Shown here: positions 9,464 to 17,992 of the stretch, piece by piece
Layout: each line of letters opens with the position of its first letter
How positions within the stretch are numbered: the first letter of the stretch is position 1
Assembly: GCA_002413745.1 (NCBI GenBank)
Contig: DHXP01000058.1
Coordinates: 1 to 64,000, forward strand
From: Flavobacterium sp. UBA5153
Lineage (GTDB): Bacteria > Bacteroidota > Bacteroidia > Flavobacteriales > Flavobacteriaceae
Direction of reading: 5' to 3'
DNA: 64,000 nucleotides
The notes under the pieces: model-generated
Seen by the model: only the letters and a program-made list of their open reading frames with translations
Told to the model about the DNA's origin: nothing
The model's database searches: none
Made by a program: the position numbers and the translations under genes

Positions 9464-9520
9464 AAAAATAGCAGATTAAGTACAGGCTTGACGACTGGTC
9501 TTTTTCTGCTATTTTTATTT
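9464..9520 (+). terminator. Terminator after alcohol dehydrogenase
   Basis: Two perfect 12-nt arms, AAAAATAGCAGA (9464-9475) and TCTGCTATTTTT (9505-9516), enclose 29 nt and run into a T-rich tract. The long loop makes it weaker than a classic terminator, but position and tail fit. Confidence 0.6.
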
Positions 9521-9640
9521 TAAAACCGAAAGTTAAGCATCCATAAACCTGCTGCTTTTTTAATACCAACCGTTATGGTTTTCATCGCTCTTTTGTAGCC
9601 CATGTACCACTCACACCCATCAAGTACATATAAAGCAAAA

Positions 9641-9662
9641 AAATCCGCTTCACGGGGGATTT
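9641..9662 (-). terminator. Terminator-like hairpin after CBM48 gene
   Basis: AAATCC and GGATTT arms pair and, read on the minus strand, are followed by a T run. It lies about 20 nt beyond the end of the broken CBM48 gene, which is transcribed in this direction. Confidence 0.5.
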
Positions 9663-9684
9663 AATTTTTTAAAAAACAAGAAGA

Positions 9685-9981
9685 TTAAACCTCTAGAACG
9701 CTGTTCTCTGTACCTGCAAAATCGTTCCAACGGTAGCCATCAGCTTGTGGCTCGTTTACGAAATTACCGTCAATGACATATTTAAACTCGTAAGAAGCCT
9801 CTTTCTGCAAATCAAAAACGCCTTTGAATGTACCGTTTTTTAATTTTGATAATTCGCCTTATTTTTGATCCCAATTATTGAAATCCCCAACAACTGAAGC
9901 CGTATCGGCTTCTTTTGCTTCTACAGAAAATGTAACTTTACAAACTGGTTTCGTTTTTACAAATTGTTTTTTAACTGACAT
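9685..9981 (-). pseudogene. Stand-alone CBM48 (glycogen-binding) mini-protein, in-frame stop
   Basis: The minus strand reads MSVKKQFVKT...VEAKEADTASVVGDFNNWDQK, then TAA (9859-9861, codon 41), then GELSKLKNGTFKGVFDL and on to a natural stop at 9685-9687. Both halves are in one frame and together make a complete, roughly 98-residue AMPK-type glycogen-binding / CBM48 domain (GDFNNWD, YEFKYVIDG, EPQADGYRWNDF). Such isolated domains are common in flavobacteria and may bind glycogen. The stop suggests a recent nonsense mutation or a sequencing error. If real, only a 40-residue fragment is made. Confidence 0.8.
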
Positions 9982-10218
9982 AACTGTTTCATTTTTAGAA
10001 TTATGAAACAAAGAAAACAAATTCATTTGGACATTCAATACAAAGGATGAAGTTTTAAGACTATGGCAAAAACTTCCTTAATTTTTAAGTGTATTCCTAA
10101 TTTATATTATCTAAAATTTTAAATCCCGAAACAGAAAATGTTTTCTTGTCAAATAATACCGCATCATAATAGTGACTTTTCAAAATAAATTTTATCTTTA
10201 TACACTAAATTTCTCTTA

Positions 10219-10560
10219 ATGGAAAAAGAACAACATGAGCAATATGAATATGCCAGAAAAAGATTAAACCAAAAAAAAGAACTCTATTTTCATTTTGTTT
10301 TATTCCTCCTTGGAAGTTTATTTTTAGCCATTGCCAATCATTTTTTAGTTTTTGGATACGATTCAAATTGGTCCATTTGGGTAATAACAGTTTGGTTTTT
10401 CCTGTTTATTCTCCATTTCATAAAGATATATATTACTGATCGCTTTATGAATAAAAACTGGGAAAGAGAACAAATCGATCGGCTTGTTGCCCAACAACAA
10501 AAAAAAATAGCCCAATTGCAGACACAGGCAGACGAAGATTCCTCCATCAAACCTCAATAG
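10219..10560 (+). CDS. 2TM domain protein
   Basis: This small inner-membrane protein of 113 residues has the 2TM-domain pattern: a charged N-terminus (EYARKRLNQKKELYFH), two membrane helices at about residues 23-44 and 51-72, then a basic/acidic coiled tail. In Bacteroidota such domains occur alone or fused to LytTR or histidine-kinase proteins; the function of the stand-alone form is unknown. It is followed after 3 nt by folA, so the two are very likely cotranscribed. A near-consensus -7 element (TATCTTTA) lies at 10193-10200. Confidence 0.8.
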   Translation: MEKEQHEQYEYARKRLNQKKELYFHFVLFLLGSLFLAIANHFLVFGYDSNWSIWVITVWFFLFILHFIKIYITDRFMNKNWEREQIDRLVAQQQKKIAQLQTQADEDSSIKPQ

Positions 10561-10563
10561 AAA

Positions 10564-11049
10564 ATGATAATCATGATTGCGGCAGTAGCCGAAAATAATG
10601 CGCTAGGAAAAAACAACGATTTACTTTGGCATTTGCCCAATGATTTCAGGCGTTTCAAGGAAGTTACCTCTGGCCATCATATCATAATGGGAAGAAAAAC
10701 CTTTGAAAGTTTTCCGAAACCCTTACCCAACAGGACTCATGTAATTATTAGTCGACAAGAAAACTTCGAGCCTGAGGGATGCATTGTTGTTCAAGATTTA
10801 GAAAAAGCCATAGCCATTTGTCCAGCAGACAAAAACATATTTATTATAGGTGGTGGTGAAATTTACAAACAATATATCCATTTGGCCGATCAGCTTGATA
10901 TTACCCGGGTTCATAATTCGTTTGAAGCCGATGTTTATTTTCCGGAAATAGACCCAAGCATTTGGGAATTATCCGCGGAGACATTTCATCCAAAAGACGA
11001 AAAACACCTTTTCGATTTTACTTTTCAAACATTTGTTCGAAAAAAATAA
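10564..11049 (+). CDS. folA: Dihydrofolate reductase
   Basis: The 161-residue enzyme reduces dihydrofolate to tetrahydrofolate with NADPH in the cytosol. It has the usual features: AAVAENNALGKNNDLLWHLP with the substrate-binding acidic residue D27 (LPNDFRRF), the cofactor motif MGRKTFESF, and IIGGGEIYKQ near the C-terminus. Length is typical of chromosomal DHFR. A second ATG three codons downstream is an alternative start. It follows the 2TM gene closely. Confidence 0.95.
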   Translation: MIIMIAAVAENNALGKNNDLLWHLPNDFRRFKEVTSGHHIIMGRKTFESFPKPLPNRTHVIISRQENFEPEGCIVVQDLEKAIAICPADKNIFIIGGGEIYKQYIHLADQLDITRVHNSFEADVYFPEIDPSIWELSAETFHPKDEKHLFDFTFQTFVRKK

Positions 11050-11073
11050 AATCCATTATCCAAAAATCTAATT

Positions 11074-11081
11074 TACCTTTG
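11074..11081 (+). promoter_or_regulatory. -7 promoter element TACCTTTG for ubiE
   Basis: This exact TAnnTTTG match is 16 nt upstream of the ubiE start codon. No matching -33 TTTG at 19-21 nt was seen. Confidence 0.55.
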
Positions 11082-11097
11082 CCCCAAATTTTAGAAA

Positions 11098-11829
11098 ATG
11101 TCAAAAAACATAACACCCTATAAAAATTCAACATTAAGCAAGAAGGAACAAGTGGCACAAATGTTCGACACCATTTCCGGAAATTACGACCATCTTAACC
11201 GAGTTATTTCTTTCGGCATAGATGTAAAATGGCGCAAAAAAGTGTTGGGAATTGTTGCCAAATCCAACCCAAAAACAATTCTGGACATCGCGACCGGAAC
11301 GGGTGATTTAGCTATTTTGATGGCACAAACTAATGCCAAAAAAATTATTGGATTGGACATTTCGGCCGGAATGCTCGAAGTGGGAAAAAGAAAAATTATC
11401 GAAAAAAACTTGTCCAATACCATAGAAATGGTTTTGGCCGATTCAGAAAATATGCCTTTCGAGGACAACTATTTTGATGCTATCACGGTGGCTTTTGGAG
11501 TTAGAAATTTTGAGAATTTGGAAAAAGGATTGACGGAAATCTTAAGAGTATTGAAACCAAATGGAGTATTTGTGATTCTTGAAACTTCAGTGCCTGAAAA
11601 AACGCCCTACAAACAAGGCTATACTTTTTACAGTGAAAACATACTGCCAATTATAGGAAAATTATTCTCGAAAGACGATGTTGCCTATGGTTATTTATCC
11701 GAATCGGCAGCTGCTTTCCCTTATGGCGAAGCATTGAACAATATTTTGAAAAAAATTGGGTTTATAGATGTAGTTGCAATGCCGCAAACATTTGGCGTGG
11801 CTACAATTTATTCGGCATCCAAAAAATAA
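11098..11829 (+). CDS. ubiE: Demethylmenaquinone methyltransferase
   Basis: The 243-residue SAM-dependent methyltransferase (also called MenG) carries out the last step of menaquinone synthesis. Family signatures include [18 protein letters not shown] at the N-terminus, SAM motif [14 protein letters not shown], and [11 protein letters not shown] in the middle. Menaquinone is the usual quinone of Bacteroidota, so the MenG role is more likely than ubiquinone synthesis. porT starts 1 nt after the stop, so the two are cotranscribed. Confidence 0.94.
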   Translation: MSKNITPYKNSTLSKKEQVAQMFDTISGNYDHLNRVISFGIDVKWRKKVLGIVAKSNPKTILDIATGTGDLAILMAQTNAKKIIGLDISAGMLEVGKRKIIEKNLSNTIEMVLADSENMPFEDNYFDAITVAFGVRNFENLEKGLTEILRVLKPNGVFVILETSVPEKTPYKQGYTFYSENILPIIGKLFSKDDVAYGYLSESAAAFPYGEALNNILKKIGFIDVVAMPQTFGVATIYSASKK

Positions 11830-11830
11830 C

Positions 11831-12550
11831 ATGAAAAAAACTGTTGTCTTAATTTTATTCGCCTTGGCCATAAAGGGACACGCTCAATTTACTAAAAGCA
11901 TGTTTAGTAAAGATCCTATTATCAATCTGGAAAATTTTCAAAAACAAAAACTTTATTTTGGTTTTTATTTGGGGTTTAATTCATACGATTTCAAAATAGA
12001 TTACAAAACCGTTGGTCCGGACATACTCGTAAAAAAAACCACGGGTTTCAATGTGGGACTTGTCGCTGATTTGAAGCTTCAAGAATATATAAGTTTACGT
12101 TTTGAACCCGGTCTGTACTACACAAAAAGGGATTTATATTACCCAACAAGTTATTTCCCAACAGAACCCACGCTTACGGATAAACTTAGAGAAGTAAACA
12201 GCACTTATCTCCACTTTCCCTTATTAGTGAAATTTTCCTCTCTAAGGACAGGAAATATTCGTCCCTATTTGTTAGGCGGTGTATCGGCAACATTGAATTT
12301 GTCGAGCAATTCAAAATCGCAAGACGATAATTTACAGAATCGATTTAGGGTAAAACCATGGACTACAAATTATGAATTTGGTTTTGGCGTCGATCTTTTT
12401 TCGGAATACTTCATATTTTCCCCTTCCATAAGAGGCGTTTTTGGGATTAATGATGAGTTAATTCGCGATAAAGACCCCAACAGTCCTTGGACAAGCAATA
12501 TCGAATCACTAAAAACCAGGGCAGTTTTTATCAATTTTACTTTTCACTAA
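11831..12550 (+). CDS. porT: PorT-family outer-membrane protein (T9SS)
   Basis: The 239-residue product has a signal peptide (MKKTVVLILF...GHAQF) and a small beta-barrel pattern of alternating strands (YFGFYLGFNSYDF, GFNVGLVADLKL, SLRFEPGLYYTKRD, FGVDLFSEYF). PorT is a component of the type IX secretion system of gliding and pigment-secreting Bacteroidota. The gene order ubiE-porT-rRNA methylase is one I recognise from Flavobacterium. I chose ATG 11831 because it gives a clean signal peptide; the frame is open farther back into ubiE. The amylase with a T9SS tail at the right end of the window would depend on this machinery. Confidence 0.85.
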   Translation: MKKTVVLILFALAIKGHAQFTKSMFSKDPIINLENFQKQKLYFGFYLGFNSYDFKIDYKTVGPDILVKKTTGFNVGLVADLKLQEYISLRFEPGLYYTKRDLYYPTSYFPTEPTLTDKLREVNSTYLHFPLLVKFSSLRTGNIRPYLLGGVSATLNLSSNSKSQDDNLQNRFRVKPWTTNYEFGFGVDLFSEYFIFSPSIRGVFGINDELIRDKDPNSPWTSNIESLKTRAVFINFTFH

Positions 12551-12554
12551 AGAA

Positions 12555-13286
12555 CTAAAAATTGTTTCTTCTAAACTCGCTTAGAACAATAGCCGTGGCA
12601 GTTGCCACATTAAGGCTTTCCGTTTTTTGAAGATTTCCAAAACGAGGAATCGCAAGCTTGTTTTTAGTTAATTTTTCAAGTTCTGGAGAAATTCCATTGG
12701 CTTCATTTCCCATAATAATAATCCCTTCTTGAGGCAATATGGATTTATAAATGTTCTTTCCATCCATAAAAGTACCAAAAACGGGTAATTTGGTCTGGGC
12801 AATAAAAGAAGCCAAATCAATATAGTTTACGTTGACCCTGGCAATGGAACCCATTGTGGCCTGAACCACTTTTGGATTGTAAATATCAACCGTCTCCTTT
12901 GAACATAGTAACTGGTCAATGCCAAACCAGTCGCACAATCGCAAAATCGTCCCCAGATTTCCTGGATCACGGATAGAATCAAGGGCAAGAATTAATCCCG
13001 TTTCGATGATTTTTTTCTCGACCGGGATTTTAAAAACCGCCAAACACGTATTTGGTGTTGCCAATGCGCTGATTTTTTTTAAATCATTTTCGTGAATTAG
13101 TGTTTTCTTGTCATTCGGGACATCCTCAAAATCGTCTTGGGTCGTATACAAATGAACCAATTCAAAATTTGATTCCACCAATTCTTGAATTACCTTTATG
13201 CCTTCGGCAAAAAACAATTGATGGGCAAATCGATATTTTTTTTGCTGTAAACCCGTTATAAGTTTTATTTGGTTTTTACTAACCAT
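12555..13286 (-). CDS. TrmH/SpoU-family RNA 2'-O-methyltransferase
   Basis: The 243-residue product has an N-terminal substrate-binding domain (VSKNQIKLITGLQQKKYR, FFAEGIKVIQEL) and a C-terminal SPOUT knot domain with the motifs LDSIRDPGNLGTILR, IIMGNEANGIS and IPRFGNLQKTESLNVATATAI. It should methylate a ribose in tRNA or 23S rRNA. The start at 13286 gives the normal family N-terminus; an open frame extends upstream but overlaps the divergent tamL gene. It converges on porT, with 4 nt between the stops. Confidence 0.92.
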   Translation of the reverse strand: MVSKNQIKLITGLQQKKYRFAHQLFFAEGIKVIQELVESNFELVHLYTTQDDFEDVPNDKKTLIHENDLKKISALATPNTCLAVFKIPVEKKIIETGLILALDSIRDPGNLGTILRLCDWFGIDQLLCSKETVDIYNPKVVQATMGSIARVNVNYIDLASFIAQTKLPVFGTFMDGKNIYKSILPQEGIIIMGNEANGISPELEKLTKNKLAIPRFGNLQKTESLNVATATAIVLSEFRRNNF

Positions 13287-13295
13287 AAAATAATG

Positions 13296-13303
13296 TACTT
13301 TTG
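13296..13303 (+). promoter_or_regulatory. -7 promoter element TACTTTTG for tamL
   Basis: This exact TAnnTTTG match lies in the 37-nt gap between the divergent trmH-type gene and tamL. It supports the TTG codon at 13324 as the tamL start, with a leader of about 14 nt. Confidence 0.6.
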
Positions 13304-13323
13304 AATTAAATATTTCTGAACAC

Positions 13324-15879
13324 TTGAAAAAGATTAGCACAAAAATAGCAGCATTTATTCTAATTGCAACTATAATCTCGGCATGTAATACCGTGAAAAG
13401 AGTTCCAGAGGGAAAACACCTTCTTGTTAAAAACGAAATTTTGGTAAATGATAAAGCCGTCAAGAACGAAATTGTCATTAATCAATTGTACCAAAAACCA
13501 AACAGTTCCATTCTGGGCTATCGTTTGCGACTGAATTTGTTTAATCTGGCCAACCCAAATCCGGACTCCACCTATCGGGCCAAGTTTGTAAATAATCCTG
13601 GAAAGTATGAAAGAAAATCAAAATGGCTGTCGGCAAAACAAGTCGACAGGCTTGGGAAATCTTTTTGGTATCACGGCATTCATGATTTCTTAAAAAAAAC
13701 TGGGGAACCTCCCGTGATTGTTGACACAGTGAAAACTGCCAAGTCAGTATTTCGATTAAAATACTATTATTTTAATGACGGTTTTTTTAATGTAAATGCC
13801 AGCTACAAATTAGATACTTTAAGCCCGAAAAAAATCAAAATAAAATATGCCGTCACTACCGGAAATCCCTATTTACTGGATTCAATAAAAACAACCATTC
13901 ATACTCCGGCATTAGATTCCTTGTTTCAAACAAACAAATCGAACACCCTGATAAAATCAGGAAAACAATATAAAACGGAAGATTTTGAGAATGAAAAAAA
14001 TAGAATTACCACTCATTTCAGAAACAATGGCGTTTATCATTTTCAACCCAATTATGTGACTTTTGACATTGACACCATTAACGGAAAAAACAAAGCAAAT
14101 GTAAATTTAACGATAAATGATTATTCCTACCAAGAGAACGATACCACTAAAACAGAACCTTTCAAAATATATAAAATAAGCGATGTGAATATTTACACCG
14201 ATTATTCGAACACTAATAACGATTTAAACATTACTGACAGCACCACTTATAACAATTTCCATTTGTACAGCCATAGCAAGCTAAAATACAGGCCACGAGC
14301 AATAACCGATGCCGTTTTTATAACAAAAGGAAGTTTGTTTGCAGATAATAAAACTGTTTTAACAACGCGCTATTTGAATAATCTCAAAATTTTCAGCTAC
14401 CCAACCATACAATATGAGATAGACAAAAGAGACACTACGGCTCATTCATTAATCGCAAAAGTGTATTTGACCCCTAGAAAAAGATACAGTTTTGGAACCT
14501 CATTCGATGTGACCCATTCTAACATACAAGACATTGGGATTGCATTAAGTATTTCCGAAACTATCAGAAATGTGTTTAGTGGAGCCGAAACATTAGAAGT
14601 TTCGGGACGTGGAAACATTGGATCCTCAAAAGATTTGGCAAACCCCAAAAACAATTTCTTTAATGTTTCAGAATATGGAATTGATTTAAAACTAAATATT
14701 CCGAGGATTTTTATGCCTTTCCCCACAGAAAGAATCATTCCCAAAAGTATGATTCCCTCGACACTTATTGCTGTGGGCTTTGCAACGCAAAAAAATATTG
14801 GGTTGGACAAAGAGAATTTTACCGGGGCATTCTCTTATAATTGGACCCCAAAAAAGAACAACACGGCTCGTCTTGATCTTTTTAATGTACAATTTGTACG
14901 AAATCTAAATCCTCAAAATTATTTTCATGTTTATGGTTCATCATACAAAGCTTTGAATGAAATAGGAAAGGCTTATAATCTAAACCCATCCTATTTTAAC
15001 GAAAATGGCGATTTAAAAATTGAGGAAGGAACATCTGGTTTTACCAATGATGTTTTGGCAGGCAACACATCCTTGACGCCCGCAGACAAAAATTATGCAA
15101 CCGTAAAAAGCAATGAAGAACGAAGAGTCAGGCTCACCGAGAATGATTTTATCCTAGCCTCCAGTTATACATTCACAAAAACAACTAAGGCAGATTTACA
15201 AGACAATACCTTTTATCTTTTCAAAACAAAAATTGAATCCGCCGGTTCTCTTTTATCATTAATTTCAAATGCTACAGGCTTGCCCAAAAACCAAAAAGGC
15301 AATTATGAGATTTTTAATCTAGAATATTCAGAATATATAAAAACAGAATTTGATTACATCAAGCATTGGGATTTAACTAAAGAAAAGGTGTTTGCCGTTA
15401 GAACTTTTTTCGGCATTGCCATCCCATTTGGGAACTCTAACAACATTCCTTTTTCGAGAAGTTATTTTTCTGGCGGATCAAATGACAATAGGGCATGGCA
15501 ACCCTATAGTTTAGGCCCTGGAAGCAGCGGCGCCGTAAACGATTTCAATGAGGCAAATATGAAAATCGCATTAAGCGGGGAATTTAGATTTAAAATATTA
15601 GGTGCTTTCAAAGGTGCCCTATTTGCCGATGCGGGCAATATTTGGAATGTAATGGATAACGTAACCGATGAAAAATCAACTTTTAAAAACTTGAGAGATT
15701 TAAAAGAAATTGCATTAGGGTCAGGATTTGGCCTTAGATATGACTTAAGTTTTTTTGTTATCCGATTTGATTTTGGTTTTAAAACCTACAATCCAGCAAA
15801 TGAAATCAACAGGCGGTGGTTTCATGAATACAATTTTGGACACTCCGTTTTAAATTTTGGAATAAATTATCCATTCTAA
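13324..15879 (+). CDS. tamL: BamA/TamA-family outer-membrane lipoprotein (TamL-like)
   Basis: The 851-residue product starts with a lipoprotein signal (KKISTKIAAFILIATIISAC), has POTRA-like repeats in the first 400 residues (YKTEDFENEKNRITTHFRNNGVYHF is one) and ends in a 16-strand Omp85 barrel terminating in NFGINYPF. In flavobacteria such a lipid-anchored TamA partner is called TamL and works in outer-membrane protein insertion. The start is a TTG; no ATG gives a signal peptide, and a -7 promoter element sits just upstream. TamL rather than a second BamA is inferred from the lipobox. Confidence 0.88.
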   Translation: MKKISTKIAAFILIATIISACNTVKRVPEGKHLLVKNEILVNDKAVKNEIVINQLYQKPNSSILGYRLRLNLFNLANPNPDSTYRAKFVNNPGKYERKSKWLSAKQVDRLGKSFWYHGIHDFLKKTGEPPVIVDTVKTAKSVFRLKYYYFNDGFFNVNASYKLDTLSPKKIKIKYAVTTGNPYLLDSIKTTIHTPALDSLFQTNKSNTLIKSGKQYKTEDFENEKNRITTHFRNNGVYHFQPNYVTFDIDTINGKNKANVNLTINDYSYQENDTTKTEPFKIYKISDVNIYTDYSNTNNDLNITDSTTYNNFHLYSHSKLKYRPRAITDAVFITKGSLFADNKTVLTTRYLNNLKIFSYPTIQYEIDKRDTTAHSLIAKVYLTPRKRYSFGTSFDVTHSNIQDIGIALSISETIRNVFSGAETLEVSGRGNIGSSKDLANPKNNFFNVSEYGIDLKLNIPRIFMPFPTERIIPKSMIPSTLIAVGFATQKNIGLDKENFTGAFSYNWTPKKNNTARLDLFNVQFVRNLNPQNYFHVYGSSYKALNEIGKAYNLNPSYFNENGDLKIEEGTSGFTNDVLAGNTSLTPADKNYATVKSNEERRVRLTENDFILASSYTFTKTTKADLQDNTFYLFKTKIESAGSLLSLISNATGLPKNQKGNYEIFNLEYSEYIKTEFDYIKHWDLTKEKVFAVRTFFGIAIPFGNSNNIPFSRSYFSGGSNDNRAWQPYSLGPGSSGAVNDFNEANMKIALSGEFRFKILGAFKGALFADAGNIWNVMDNVTDEKSTFKNLRDLKEIALGSGFGLRYDLSFFVIRFDFGFKTYNPANEINRRWFHEYNFGHSVLNFGINYPF

Positions 15880-15893
15880 TGCTAATTAATTCT

Positions 15894-15901
15894 TATTTTT
15901 G
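15894..15901 (+). promoter_or_regulatory. -7 promoter element TATTTTTG for fbaA
   Basis: This exact TAnnTTTG match is about 30 nt before the chosen ATG of the aldolase gene. It shows that the in-frame upstream extension from 15899 cannot be translated from this promoter. Confidence 0.55.
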
Positions 15902-15931
15902 CAAACTAAAAAACAATTAAAAAAAATTACG

Positions 15932-16999
15932 ATGGCACATAATATTAAACCGGGCGTAGCTACAGGAGATCAAGTTCAAGAAATTTTCAAATACGCAAAA
16001 GAAAAAGGGTTTGCACTTCCTGCAGTAAATGTTACGGGATCAAACACTATAAACGGCGTTCTTGAAACTGCTGCAAAATTGAATGCACCGGTTATTATCC
16101 AATTTTCAAATGGAGGAGCACAATTTAATGCTGGAAAAGGACTTTCGAATGCCAATGAAAAAGCAGCGATTGCAGGTGCAATTGCAGGAGCTTTGCATAT
16201 TCATACATTGGCAGTTGCTTATGGTGCAACCGTGATTTTACACACGGACCATTGTGCAAAAAAATTATTGCCTTGGATTGACGGTTTATTAGACGCATCC
16301 GAAAAACATTTTACCGCAACTGGAAAACCATTATTCTCTTCACACATGATCGATTTGTCTGAAGAACCAATTGAAGAAAACATCGAGATTTGCAAAGGCT
16401 ATTTGACAAGAATGAGCAAAATGGGAATGACATTAGAAATCGAACTTGGAATCACCGGTGGCGAAGAAGATGGCGTTGACAATTCTGACATTGATAGCTC
16501 AAAATTATACACACAACCTTCTGAAGTTTCTTATGCCTACGAAGAATTATTAAAAGTAAGCCCAAGATTTACAATTGCAGCTTCTTTTGGAAATGTTCAC
16601 GGCGTTTACAAACCAGGAAACGTAAAACTAACTCCAAAAATCTTGAAAAATTCCCAAGATTATGTTCAAAACAAATTCAAAACAGGACCAAACCCAGTTG
16701 ATTTTGTTTTTCACGGTGGTTCAGGTTCTACATTAGAAGAAATCAGGGAAGGTATTAGTTATGGTGTTGTAAAAATGAACATTGATACTGACTTGCAATT
16801 TGCATTTGCTGAAGGTATTCGTGACTTTATGGTAGACAATATTGAATACCTAAAAACTCAAATTGGAAATCCAACTGGTGCTGATGCTCCTAACAAAAAA
16901 TATTACGATCCAAGAAAATGGTTGCGTGAAGGTGAAGTTACTTTCAACGCAAGACTGGAACAAGCATTTGCAGATTTAAATAATGTGAATACTTTGTAA
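15932..16999 (+). CDS. fbaA: Class II fructose-bisphosphate aldolase
   Basis: The 355-residue cytosolic enzyme interconverts fructose 1,6-bisphosphate with glyceraldehyde-3-phosphate and dihydroxyacetone phosphate. Family signatures are FALPAVNVTGSNTINGVLE, the zinc-site segment VILHTDHCAKK, LEIELGITGGEEDG, ASFGNVHGVYKPGN and VFHGGSGSTLEEI. Length matches the class IIA (FbaA) type. The ATG at 15932 was chosen over an upstream non-ATG extension, because the latter overlaps the promoter. Confidence 0.96.
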   Translation: MAHNIKPGVATGDQVQEIFKYAKEKGFALPAVNVTGSNTINGVLETAAKLNAPVIIQFSNGGAQFNAGKGLSNANEKAAIAGAIAGALHIHTLAVAYGATVILHTDHCAKKLLPWIDGLLDASEKHFTATGKPLFSSHMIDLSEEPIEENIEICKGYLTRMSKMGMTLEIELGITGGEEDGVDNSDIDSSKLYTQPSEVSYAYEELLKVSPRFTIAASFGNVHGVYKPGNVKLTPKILKNSQDYVQNKFKTGPNPVDFVFHGGSGSTLEEIREGISYGVVKMNIDTDLQFAFAEGIRDFMVDNIEYLKTQIGNPTGADAPNKKYYDPRKWLREGEVTFNARLEQAFADLNNVNTL

Positions 17000-17002
17000 A
17001 TA

Positions 17003-17059
17003 GTTTAAAGTTTAGAGTTTAAAGTTGCTCACGTTAACTTTAAACCTTAAACCTTAAAC
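17003..17059. repeat. 24-bp inverted repeat between fbaA and accD
   Basis: The arms 17003-17026 and 17036-17059 pair over 24 nt with three mismatches around a 9-nt loop, and are built of GTTTAAAG/CTTTAAAC-type units. It could form a strong hairpin after fbaA without a T tail, and it is a typical low-complexity flavobacterial intergenic repeat. Confidence 0.65.
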
Positions 17060-17077
17060 CAAATAAACAAAAAAAAT

Positions 17078-17932
17078 ATGGCTTGGTTTAAAAGAACAGT
17101 AAAAGGAATTACAACGGCTACCGAAGACAAAATGGATGTCCCAAAAGGACTTTGGTACAAATCTCCTACCGGAAAAGTTATTGATGCCGATGAACTGGCA
17201 CGCAACTTATACGTAAGTCCAGAGGATGATTTTCACGTTAGAATTGGCAGCAAGGAATATTTCGAAATATTGTTCGACAATAATGAATTCATGGAGTTGG
17301 ATGCAAAAATGACTTCGAAAGACACATTGCATTTTGTGGACACCAAAAAATATTCGGATCGTTTGAAAGACACTATGGCCAAGACCAAATTGAATGATGC
17401 GGTTCGAACAGGAGTTGGAAAATCAAAAGGAAAAGATTTGGTGGTTTGCTGTATGGATTTTGCCTTCATTGGCGGTTCAATAGGTGGAGTTGTGGGCGAA
17501 AAAATTGCCCGTGGCATTGACCATTCCATCAAAAACAACATTCCATTTGTAATGATTTCAAAATCAGGTGGGGCCAGAATGATGGAGGCGGCCTATTCAT
17601 TGATGCAATTGGCAAAAACCTCTGTTAAATTGGCTCAGTTAGCCGAAGCAAAAATTCCTTATATTTCGCTATGTACTGATCCAACAACTGGAGGAACAAC
17701 AGCTTCCTACGCGATGCTTGGCGATATCAACATTTCTGAACCCGGGGCATTAATAGGTTTTGCTGGTCCAAGAGTCGTGAAAGACACCACCGGAAAAGAT
17801 TTGCCGGAAGGTTTTCAAACGGCAGAATTTGTTCTCGAACACGGTTTTCTGGATTTTATCACACCGAGAAAAGAACTGAAAGACACCATCAATTTGTATA
17901 TCGATTTGATACAGAATATTGATATTAGATAA
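17078..17932 (+). CDS. accD: Acetyl-CoA carboxylase carboxyltransferase subunit beta, no zinc ribbon
   Basis: The 284-residue subunit transfers the carboxyl group from biotin to acetyl-CoA in the first step of fatty acid synthesis. The crotonase-like core is clear: [49 protein letters not shown]. The N-terminal region that in E. coli AccD holds a four-Cys zinc ribbon keeps its outline ([20 protein letters not shown]) but has no cysteines. This matches what I recall of other flavobacterial AccD proteins. The gene is followed by a strong terminator and then by the restriction-modification island. Confidence 0.95.
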   Translation: MAWFKRTVKGITTATEDKMDVPKGLWYKSPTGKVIDADELARNLYVSPEDDFHVRIGSKEYFEILFDNNEFMELDAKMTSKDTLHFVDTKKYSDRLKDTMAKTKLNDAVRTGVGKSKGKDLVVCCMDFAFIGGSIGGVVGEKIARGIDHSIKNNIPFVMISKSGGARMMEAAYSLMQLAKTSVKLAQLAEAKIPYISLCTDPTTGGTTASYAMLGDINISEPGALIGFAGPRVVKDTTGKDLPEGFQTAEFVLEHGFLDFITPRKELKDTINLYIDLIQNIDIR

Positions 17933-17935
17933 ATG

Positions 17936-17962
17936 AAAATCCCGAGATAATCGGGATTTTTT
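17936..17962. terminator. Terminator after accD
   Basis: A perfect stem AAAATCCCGA/TCGGGATTTT with loop GATAA is followed by more T residues. It ends the accD transcript and can also stop the convergent res transcript. Confidence 0.9.
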
Positions 17963-17992
17963 ATGAGTTGTCTTGTCCAAACAAATTTTATT

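Noticed and set aside
10193-10200. TATCTTTA as the promoter of the 2TM-folA operon
   Set aside because: Only a near match to TAnnTTTG and no clear -33 element; mentioned with the gene but not listed as a promoter.
12555-13478. Longer frame for the TrmH-type methylase
   Set aside because: The first 64 codons run antisense through the tamL 5' end and its promoter; the family N-terminus begins at 13286.
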